Assembly (NCBI GenBank): GCA_009691785.1
Contig: SIAM01000009.1
Location: forward strand, 1 to 59,342
Direction of reading: 5' to 3'
Length of the DNA: 59,342 nucleotides
Source of the DNA: Phycisphaerales bacterium
Lineage (GTDB): Bacteria; Planctomycetota; Phycisphaerae; Phycisphaerales; SM1A02
Under the pieces are notes generated by a model. It did not search any database. It was not told where the DNA came from and worked only from the letters and a program-made list of their open reading frames with translations. Numbering within the stretch: position 1 is the first letter of the stretch; each line of letters opens with the position of its first letter. A program made the position numbers and the translations under genes. Shown one piece after another: positions 53,151 through 59,342 of this stretch.

Positions 53151-55196
53151 TTAGTGCGAAGAACTTCGGGACGCTGGAACTTTGTTACCCGCCGCGGCGC
53201 CAGTTGCTGGCGTGTTTGGCGCCGTCAAGTTGTGCGTCTTGGCGTGTTGGCGAATGAACCAATCCAAAGTTCGCTCCACGCTTTGACGCGTGGAAATCTT
53301 TGGTGTCCAACCCAACGCATTCTTGGCGTTGCGAATACTTGGCGTGCGATGTTGCACGTCCTCGTAGCCCTTGCCGTAGTAGCGGGCGCTTTCAATTTCC
53401 TCAAAGCCGGCGAACGGCGGAAAGCATGCGCGCAGTGGATGGCGATCAAAGGCCTCAACCAACATTTCAGCAAGCTCACGAATGCTGGCCTCATTGTCGG
53501 GATTGCCAATATTGAAAATGCCGCCAGTGGCTTTGCCATCCGTGTTCTCAATGATGCGGTACAGGCAATCCACGCCTTCATCCACATCGGTGAAGCAGCG
53601 CTTCTGTTCGCCGCCATCAACCAACAGAATTGGCGTGCCTTCAACCAGATTCAAAATCAATTGCGTGATGGCGCGCGAGGAACCAATGCGAGCAGAATCC
53701 AGCGTGTCCAAGCGTGGCCCAAGCCAGTTGAAGGGACGGAACAAACTAAATTGCAGGCCGCGCGTGGAACCGTAGGCCCAAATCACGCGGTCCAAAAGTT
53801 GCTTGGAAGCGCTGTAAATCCAGCGTTGTCGATGAATTGGTCCGGTGACCAAATTGGAAGTTTCCTCGTCAAAGTGCTCATCCTTGCACATGCCGTACAC
53901 CTCGCTGGTGCTGGGGAAAATAATGCGCTTGTTGTAGCGCACGCAGTCACGAACCACGCGCAGGTTCTCCTCAAAGTCCAACTCAAACACGCGTAGCGGA
54001 TTGCGCACGTACTCAATTGGCGTGGCAATGGCCACCAGCGGCAGAATCACATCGCACTTGCGCACGTGGTATTCAACCCACTCGCGGTTGATTGAAACGT
54101 CGCCTTCAATAAAGTGAAAGCGCGGATGATCCGCGACGTTGCCAATGTTGTCCGAGCGCAAATCCATTCCGTAGACTTCAAAGTTTTCATTCTTCAGCAA
54201 GCGTTCCGTGAGATGGCTTCCAATGAAACCGTTCACGCCCAGAATTAAAATGGAAGTTGTTTTCTTTTGCGATGACAGAACGCGCTTACCCAAGCGCATC
54301 TTGGCGACCAAGTTCATGTCCTTGGCAATCTGCGCGCCGGAACTCCACACGCCATCGGCGGGTTGTCCCTGCACAATTTCAAGCGCGCCATTTGCGCACG
54401 CCACAATCATTGGATCGGCGCTGAGAATTTCACCAGGCTGGCCGGTGCCTTGCGCAGTTTTTGTGGTCCACACCATGAACTTACGCTCGCCCGCAAAGGT
54501 GAACGCGCCTGGCCACGGAAAGGCAACGGCGCGGGTTAAATTGCGTATTTCCTCGGCGGATTTGCTCCAATCAATGTTGCCGTCCTCAGGCGTGCGGCGA
54601 CCAAATGAGCTGGCGTTCTTCTCATCTTGCGGAGTTCGCGGCGCCTTGTTGGCTTTGACTTGCGGCAGCAACTCATCAAGCAAATCGCTGGTGGCTTGGC
54701 TCATGCGCGCGGTCAGTGTGCGCGCGGTGTCGGCAATGTCAATCTTCACCTTGCGCTGTCCAATGATGTCGCCCGCATCGGCTTTGTCGCTCATGTAATG
54801 CAGCGTCACGCCAGTTTCAGTTTCGCCATTCACAAGCACCCAATTAATCGGGCAGCGGCCGCGGTACTTGGGCAACATGGCCGAGTGCAAATTAATGCAA
54901 CCCTTTGGAAATAACTCGCGCACTTTCGCGCCAACCATGTTTCGATAGTGGCATGACAAAAGTAAATCGGCTTTCATCTCTTTGATGCGCTCGATCCAAA
55001 TTGGGTGGTCCAGTTTTTCTGGAGCGAACACGGGAATGCCAGCGGATGCGGCTTCGCGCGCCACGGATGTGTACCAGCCGCCTTCGGATGGATCATCTCG
55101 GTGCGTGAACACCGCGACCACATCAAGGCCATTTCGAATTGCTGCTTTAAGTCCCGCGGCGCCAAGTTCGTGATAAGCCAATACGACGGTCTTCAT
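53151..55196 (-). CDS. arnA: Bifunctional UDP-L-Ara4N formyltransferase/UDP-glucuronate decarboxylase ArnA
   Basis: The C-terminal half oxidatively decarboxylates UDP-glucuronate to the 4-keto pentose, and the N-terminal half formylates UDP-L-Ara4N. Formyltransferase triad: Asn102 and His104 in [13 protein letters not shown], and Asp140 in the DAGDI segment, the same numbering as E. coli. Decarboxylase: [12 protein letters not shown] at about 318, PSTSEVYG (Thr430, Glu432), YSASK (Tyr461, Lys465) and HRTPSIRNA with Arg617, each two less than in E. coli. It is 681 aa with an extra 25-residue Ala/Ser/Pro tail. AAGGA lies 6 nt before the ATG. Confidence 0.95.
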   Translation of the reverse strand: MKTVVLAYHELGAAGLKAAIRNGLDVVAVFTHRDDPSEGGWYTSVAREAASAGIPVFAPEKLDHPIWIERIKEMKADLLLSCHYRNMVGAKVRELFPKGCINLHSAMLPKYRGRCPINWVLVNGETETGVTLHYMSDKADAGDIIGQRKVKIDIADTARTLTARMSQATSDLLDELLPQVKANKAPRTPQDEKNASSFGRRTPEDGNIDWSKSAEEIRNLTRAVAFPWPGAFTFAGERKFMVWTTKTAQGTGQPGEILSADPMIVACANGALEIVQGQPADGVWSSGAQIAKDMNLVAKMRLGKRVLSSQKKTTSILILGVNGFIGSHLTERLLKNENFEVYGMDLRSDNIGNVADHPRFHFIEGDVSINREWVEYHVRKCDVILPLVAIATPIEYVRNPLRVFELDFEENLRVVRDCVRYNKRIIFPSTSEVYGMCKDEHFDEETSNLVTGPIHRQRWIYSASKQLLDRVIWAYGSTRGLQFSLFRPFNWLGPRLDTLDSARIGSSRAITQLILNLVEGTPILLVDGGEQKRCFTDVDEGVDCLYRIIENTDGKATGGIFNIGNPDNEASIRELAEMLVEAFDRHPLRACFPPFAGFEEIESARYYGKGYEDVQHRTPSIRNAKNALGWTPKISTRQSVERTLDWFIRQHAKTHNLTAPNTPATGAAAGNKVPASRSSSH

Positions 55197-55295
55197 GTGG
55201 TTTCCTTAAAAAAGTATGTGAAACAAAGTGCGATTTGATGGGCAATTCCGTTTGCCAATCTAGAAAGTAAACAATTTCAATCAAGCAAAAATCAA

Positions 55296-56294
55296 TTAGG
55301 CCATGCTTCGCGCGGGTGTTAAATTGCCAGCCGAGCCCTGTGATGGTACTTCAGACAGCGTCTCGCCCACAACATTGTCAAGAATGTAGCGGGGGCGTTC
55401 GCGCACGTCCGCATGGATGCGGCCCACATACTCGCCCATTAATCCAAGGGCCACAAATTGCGCGCCAACAAAGAAAAACAGAATGGAAAACAGCGTGAAT
55501 ACTCCGTTGCCCGCCCATTCAGAACCAAACACTACGCGCAGCAGGAACAGCATCAATGCAAAACCAATCGCCAGCACGGAAATGCCTCCGCCCACCCATG
55601 TCAATAAGCGCAGCGGTCCCGCGGTCATGCAGGTGAGCAAATCAAATTGCAAATTCACAAGTTTAATAACGGAGTAATTGCTGTCACCCGCGGTGCGCGC
55701 GGCGTGCGTTACTGAAATTTCCGTGACGCGCTTGGCGAACAAATTAGCCAGCACCGGAATGAATGTGCTGCGCTCTCGGCATTGCAACATGGCGTCCACC
55801 ACGCGTCGCTTGTAGGCGCGCAACATGCAGCCGTAATCGTGCATTTGCACGCCGGTGGAGCGGCGCACAATTGAATTGATGATGCCGGAGAAAAGTTTAC
55901 GCGCGAACACATCTTGGCGATCGGCGCGCACGCTGCCCACAACGTCGTATCCGTCATCAATGACGGCGAGCAACTTTGGAATTTCTTCTGGCGGATTCTG
56001 CAAGTCCGCGTCCAGCGTGACCATGACATCGCCTTGCGCGTTGGCAAAGCCGCATAAAATTGCGTTGTGTTGTCCGTAGTTGCGATTCAGAATCAGCGAC
56101 TTGATTTCGCCGGGATATGTTTTGGCGGCCTCGACCAACATTTCGCTGGAGCCATCGCGGCTGCCGTCGTCAATTAAAATAAGTTCCCACGGTCGATCAA
56201 GCGCGCGCCCAACTTTCACGCAGCGCTCAATCAGTTGCGGCAAATTCAAACGCTCGTTGTGAACTGGAATGACAATGGAAACACTTGACTTCAT
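55296..56294 (-). CDS. arnC: Undecaprenyl-phosphate 4-deoxy-4-formamido-L-arabinose transferase ArnC
   Basis: GT2 enzyme that loads L-Ara4FN onto undecaprenyl phosphate. SIVIPVHNERLNL, LILIDDGSRDGS and TLDADLQNPPEEIPKLL are the GT2 core. STGVQMHDYGCMLRAYKR and the two C-terminal membrane spans ending LGLMGEYVGRIHADVRERPRY are ArnC-like. It is 332 aa. Its ATG overlaps the arnB stop (ATGA). A 99-bp gap with no gene separates it from arnA. DPM1-type GT2 enzymes are related, but the operon decides. Confidence 0.93.
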   Translation of the reverse strand: MKSSVSIVIPVHNERLNLPQLIERCVKVGRALDRPWELILIDDGSRDGSSEMLVEAAKTYPGEIKSLILNRNYGQHNAILCGFANAQGDVMVTLDADLQNPPEEIPKLLAVIDDGYDVVGSVRADRQDVFARKLFSGIINSIVRRSTGVQMHDYGCMLRAYKRRVVDAMLQCRERSTFIPVLANLFAKRVTEISVTHAARTAGDSNYSVIKLVNLQFDLLTCMTAGPLRLLTWVGGGISVLAIGFALMLFLLRVVFGSEWAGNGVFTLFSILFFFVGAQFVALGLMGEYVGRIHADVRERPRYILDNVVGETLSEVPSQGSAGNLTPARSMA

Positions 56295-57478
56295 CTCGCC
56301 ACTCCCGTTACGGCCACTTTGGCCACGCTCTTTGGCAGCACTTCCTTGATGGCGCTGACCACATCAAGCACATCCTCATTGGTCATGTCTGGAAACATTG
56401 GAAGCGTGCATATTCTGGCTGAATTCCACTCGGTATTGGCAAGGCGACCCACAGGTTCAGGGCGATTTTCGCGGTACCAACGGTGCGTATGCGACGCCAA
56501 GAAATGAATGCCGGTGCCAATATTTTTCGCCTTCAGCGCTTCCATGAACGCGCTGCGCTCCATACCGCAGCGGCGCTCATCAACGCGCACCACCAACAAG
56601 TGCCGCGCATGTTTGTGCGACCATGTTGGGTCCGCAAGCATGTTCACGCCATCAATGTTGGCAAGCTGCTCGCGGTAAATCATGGCCAACTCTTGGCGAC
56701 GCGCAATGAATGCGTCAAGCCGTGGAAACTGGCTCAGCGCCAACACCGCGTTCATGTCGGGCATATTTTGTTTGTAGCCCGGTTGCTGCACTTCGGCTTG
56801 TGGCGAGCGACCTTGTTGCGCGCGATCATGCGCGTCAACCGCAAGTCCGTGAAAGCGCAGACCGCGAATCTTGGCGGCAAGCGCGCTGTCGTCGGTCACA
56901 AGCACGCCGCCTTCACCACTGGTAATTGTTTTAATTGGATGCAGCGAGAAAATGGCGGTGCCGCCATTTCCAATTTCGCGGCCCTTGTAATGCGTGCCAA
57001 TAGCGTGCGCGGCATCCTCTAACAGATGCACTCCTTTGCGCGCGCACATGGCGCGAATGGGATCAAGATCAACCGGAGCGCCGGCGTAATGAACTGGAAT
57101 CACAACTTTGGTGCGCGCCGTGATGGCGGCTTCAAGCGCCTCGGGTGACGCAAGCAGCGTGTCGCGATCGGCATCAACAAAAACATTGCGCCCACCAAGC
57201 AGCTCAACCATGTTGGGCGTTGAAACCCACGTCATGGACGGACCAACAACTTCGTCGCCAGGCTTCAGGCCAATCGCCTGCAAGTACAAATGCATAAGCG
57301 CGGTGGCGCTGGTTGCGGCCACGGCTTCCTTGGCGCCGCAGCGAGTTGCAATTGCGCGCTCTAGTCCCGCAACTTTGGGGCCGGTGGTGATCCAGCCGCT
57401 GCGCAACACCGCAACGACCGCTTGAATATCCGCCTCGGAAATGGGTGCCTTGCAAAACGGAAGGAAGGTTTCTCGCAT
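56291..57478 (-). CDS. arnB: UDP-4-amino-4-deoxy-L-arabinose aminotransferase ArnB
   Basis: DegT/DnrJ/EryC1 PLP aminotransferase that uses glutamate to aminate UDP-4-keto-pentose. The PLP lysine is Lys183 in IFSLHPIKTITSGEGG. The start FLPFCKAPISEADI and GWITTGPKV, plus HLLEDAAHAIG, are close to enterobacterial ArnB. It is 395 aa from ATG 57478; a short upstream extension of the frame lacks similarity. It is the first gene of arnBCADT, overlaps arnC by 4 bp, and the large inverted repeat lies 72 bp upstream. Confidence 0.94.
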   Translation of the reverse strand: MRETFLPFCKAPISEADIQAVVAVLRSGWITTGPKVAGLERAIATRCGAKEAVAATSATALMHLYLQAIGLKPGDEVVGPSMTWVSTPNMVELLGGRNVFVDADRDTLLASPEALEAAITARTKVVIPVHYAGAPVDLDPIRAMCARKGVHLLEDAAHAIGTHYKGREIGNGGTAIFSLHPIKTITSGEGGVLVTDDSALAAKIRGLRFHGLAVDAHDRAQQGRSPQAEVQQPGYKQNMPDMNAVLALSQFPRLDAFIARRQELAMIYREQLANIDGVNMLADPTWSHKHARHLLVVRVDERRCGMERSAFMEALKAKNIGTGIHFLASHTHRWYRENRPEPVGRLANTEWNSARICTLPMFPDMTNEDVLDVVSAIKEVLPKSVAKVAVTGVAR

Positions 57479-57549
57479 GAGCCAAGGATGATAGGGCAAA
57501 TCTTGGCTTTTCCCAATGGTTTGCGCAGAAATTTTTCGATGCGCAACTA

Positions 57550-57789
57550 CAAAGCCCTAGAGATTAGACAACTCGCGATGCTGCGTGATCACGGGTGCTA
57601 TCAGTCCAGCTTCGTAATTAGATGCGCCCCAAGCGCTCAGACAACGCACCCCTCGCTCGTTTGCTGACTCACGAGCGAGGTTGCTAAACTCGCGCCATTT
57701 GGGGCGCATCTAATTACTTCGCCCAGCACTCGCTTGTGGTAGCACCCATGATCACTACGCGCGAACCTACTCGCGCCTTAGGGGCTTGG
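57550..57789. repeat. 240-bp nested inverted repeat between the RCC1 gene and arnB
   Basis: Four nested levels are visible. Outermost, CAAAGCCCTAG (57550-57560) faces CTTAGGGGCTTG (about 57778-57788), imperfect. Next, a 19-bp arm at 57585-57603 faces 57737-57755 with 17 of 19 matches. Next, a perfect 19-bp arm at 57614-57632 faces 57699-57717. Innermost, CCTCGCTCGT (57651-57660) faces ACGAGCGAGG (57671-57680), perfect with a 10-nt loop. There is no ORF with a ribosome site and no clear flanking duplication. It could be a structured RNA, a foldback mobile element or a transcription barrier. Confidence 0.85.
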
Positions 57790-57911
57790 TATTTATTTCG
57801 CGGCACAATTTCTTTGCAGATGTGTTAAAAAGCAGGTTCACCTGATGCAAGTGTTCCTGTGGTATCTGATGCGCCTCGTTTTACTTTAATTGTTGCCATT
57901 TATCGTTACCT
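57790..57911. other. Spacer between the inverted repeat and the RCC1 gene
   Basis: AT-richer stretch after the RCC1 stop (reading leftward). I see no gene, no T-run hairpin and no promoter I would defend. With 57500-57549 it completes the 412-bp non-coding interval whose main content is the inverted repeat. Confidence 0.5.
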
Positions 57912-59342
57912 CTACCAAGTCACTTCGCCAAAGTACAGCAGCATTAGGGCCGCGTCGCCGCTGTCAATCATGCCGCTGCCGTCAAAGTCGCCAAAGGTTG
58001 GATTCTCTTCGCCGTAATACAACAGCAGAATGCTGAAGTCGCCGGAGTCAACAATGCCGCTTAGGTCCAGGTCGCCCTTGGCCCACTCGCAATCATCAAG
58101 GTGGCCGTCCAAGTCGTCGTCGCTTGCGCCCTCCGCAAAGTCGCAGGTGTCAATGCGCCCGTTGAAATTGCAATCCCACTCTGGGTGGTCAAGCAAATCA
58201 AAGTCGTCAATGATGATGTTGCGATTGCAATCAATGGATGGCGTGCGCGCAATTTCCAGGGCGTCAATGATGCCGTTAGCGTTGCGGTCTAATGCAGGAT
58301 CATCCGACATGTCGCAGGTGTCTGGGCGATTGTTGTTGTTGAAGTCACTAGCCGCTCTAAATGCAACGGTGTTGTATGCGCCCGCAGCAATCATACTGCA
58401 GGCACCCATGTTGTCAGGAACAATGGATTGCCCCCAATTAGTATTGGAATATGTGTTGATGGTTCCAGCGCCCCAAGCGCGCACATTACCGTTGGCAAGC
58501 AATGCAACGGAGTGATATTGACCAGCCGCAACTTGCACGCATGGACCAAGGTCTGAGGGAACGGTGCATTGACCGTAGTCGTTGTTGCCCCAAACCAGAA
58601 CTGCGCCACCTTTCAGAGCGATGGTGTGGGAGGCACCACCTGCGATAGCAGTAACGCCGCTATTGGCAGAGTCAGGAATGGTGCATTGACCGTTGCCGTT
58701 GGAACCCCAAGCCAGAACAGCGCCACCTTTAAGAGCAATGGTGTGTATGTAACCGTCCGCGATAGCAGAAACGCCGCTCAGGGCATCAGTAGGAATGGTG
58801 CATTGACCGTAGAAGTTGTAACCCCAAGCCAGAACTGCGCCATCTTTAAGAGCGATGGTGTGATAGCCACCACCCGCGATAGCAGAAACGCCGCTATTGG
58901 CAGAGGCAGGAATGGTGCATTGACCCTCGTAGTTGCGACCCCAAGCCAGAACGGCGCCATCTTTAAGAGCGATGGTGTGGTAGACACCGCCCGCGATAGC
59001 AGAAACGCCGCTAGAAGCAGAAGCAGGAATGGTGCATTGACCGTAGTCGTTGTAACTCCAAGCCAGAACGGCGCCATCTTTGAGAGCGATGGTGTGGTAG
59101 GCACCGCCCGCGATAGCAGAAACGCCGCTATTGGCAGAGGCAGGAATGGTGCATTGACCGTAGCCGTTGTAACCCCAAGCCAGAACCTTATCCGTCTGCC
59201 GCCCCGCAACATCGCAAGTATCAAGCACACCGTTGGCATTGCAATCAAGCGCGGGTTGGTCGAACAATTCATAGGTGTCAATGTGGCCGTTGCCATCGCA
59301 ATCAATGGACGGAGTGTTGAAGCAATCAAGCGCATCAAGCAC
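57912..59342 (-). CDS. Secreted RCC1-repeat protein with EF-hand-like repeats and dockerin-type tail (5' end outside window)
   Basis: 476 residues are inside the window; the start is beyond its edge. DCNGNGHIDTYE-type calcium-loop repeats come first. Then come seven RCC1-like blades of about 39 residues (VLAWGYNGYGQCTIP, GVSAIAGG, YHTIALKDGA), enough for a complete seven-bladed propeller. More DCN/NGxIDxCD repeats follow (about 340-430). The last 55 residues, with DLDLSGIVDSGDFSILL and DFDGSGMIDSGDAALMLLYFG, form two dockerin-like EF loops as in planctomycete extracellular proteins. It is likely exported and calcium-binding; its role is unknown. Confidence 0.85.
   Translation of the reverse strand: MLDALDCFNTPSIDCDGNGHIDTYELFDQPALDCNANGVLDTCDVAGRQTDKVLAWGYNGYGQCTIPASANSGVSAIAGGAYHTIALKDGAVLAWSYNDYGQCTIPASASSGVSAIAGGVYHTIALKDGAVLAWGRNYEGQCTIPASANSGVSAIAGGGYHTIALKDGAVLAWGYNFYGQCTIPTDALSGVSAIADGYIHTIALKGGAVLAWGSNGNGQCTIPDSANSGVTAIAGGASHTIALKGGAVLVWGNNDYGQCTVPSDLGPCVQVAAGQYHSVALLANGNVRAWGAGTINTYSNTNWGQSIVPDNMGACSMIAAGAYNTVAFRAASDFNNNNRPDTCDMSDDPALDRNANGIIDALEIARTPSIDCNRNIIIDDFDLLDHPEWDCNFNGRIDTCDFAEGASDDDLDGHLDDCEWAKGDLDLSGIVDSGDFSILLLYYGEENPTFGDFDGSGMIDSGDAALMLLYFGEVTW
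58602..59186 (-). repeat. Five near-identical 117-bp tandem repeats in the RCC1 region
   Basis: The 39-codon units at 59186, 59069, 58952, 58835 and 58718 (descending starts) differ by few bases, while the last two blades (58601 to about 58370) are diverged. Uneven similarity points to recent copy expansion inside the propeller. Confidence 0.85.

Noticed and set aside
50488-57478. O-antigen or generic sugar-nucleotide cluster instead of arn
   Set aside because: Gene order, the fused ArnA with its catalytic residues, and ArnD/ArnT-specific motifs fit the arn pathway better than any generic set.
57550-57789. Integron attC site or retron RNA
   Set aside because: The palindrome lacks the GTTRRRY/RYYYAAC core sites, and no integrase or reverse transcriptase is present nearby.
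58602-59186. CRISPR array
   Set aside because: The 117-bp repeats have no unique spacers and are in-frame RCC1 blades.

Overview
The window reads as a chromosomal segment of a planctomycete of the Phycisphaerae type. This is inference from gene content, not a database match. Pointers are the seven-repeat RCC1 protein ending in EF-hand-like DxDxDG repeats and a planctomycete-type dockerin tail, two DUF1080 domains beside a TIM-barrel sugar-isomerase-like gene, scattered cell-wall genes (ftsW-murG, murA and alr at three loci), an unlinked dnaN, a lone atpG, and a sigma-70-like protein with extra helix-turn-helix segments. Base composition is moderately GC-rich and even, with many GCGC runs. I see no prophage, transposase or CRISPR array.

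Layout: 1-7.5 kb holds a partial secreted protein, miaB, ftsW-murG, a translationally coupled trio (ygfZ, a 44-aa membrane peptide, HMG-CoA lyase-like) and rpsR. 7.7-18 kb holds a TPR protein, a plant-type ferredoxin-NADP reductase, murA, a leftward rho-MCE-MCE operon, and psuG with a DEAD-box helicase. 18-23.5 kb is a rightward run of alr, a flavoprotein, a type III polyketide synthase and a sigma-70-like regulator. 23.6-32.3 kb holds rplM-rpsI, a CPBP protease, an HNH protein, the TIM-barrel/DUF1080 pair, rpsP-trmD-rplS (without rimM) and a site-2 protease. 32.4-46.5 kb is housekeeping and envelope redox: amidohydrolase, lipoprotein, superoxide dismutase with a Tat-like leader, ThiD2-ThiE fusion, PhnP-like hydrolase, atpG, a rhodanese fold lacking its cysteine, a DsbD N-terminal domain, a redoxin, dnaN, rpiB and pepA. 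46.6-50.5 kb has mnmG, tRNA-Thr(UGU), an HD-GYP protein and a GNAT.

The most striking system is the leftward arnB-arnC-arnA-arnD-arnT operon at 50.5-57.5 kb. It has the same gene order as the enterobacterial lipid A aminoarabinose (polymyxin resistance) operon and a fused ArnA whose catalytic residues are all visible. Ugd and ArnE/ArnF are not in the window. Just upstream of arnB, between it and the RCC1/dockerin gene, lies a 240-bp nested inverted repeat with a perfect 19-bp stem and a perfect 10-bp stem, which no coding gene explains.

Other unexplained items are the polyketide operon ending in a sigma-like gene, a 21-codon ORF coupled to rpiB, a leader hairpin plus overlapping ORF at rpsP, two alternative starts for superoxide dismutase, and several exact short tandem duplications. 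Starts were moved inward from the longest reading frame where signal peptides, Shine-Dalgarno sites or neighbouring genes argued for it; this is stated in each entry.
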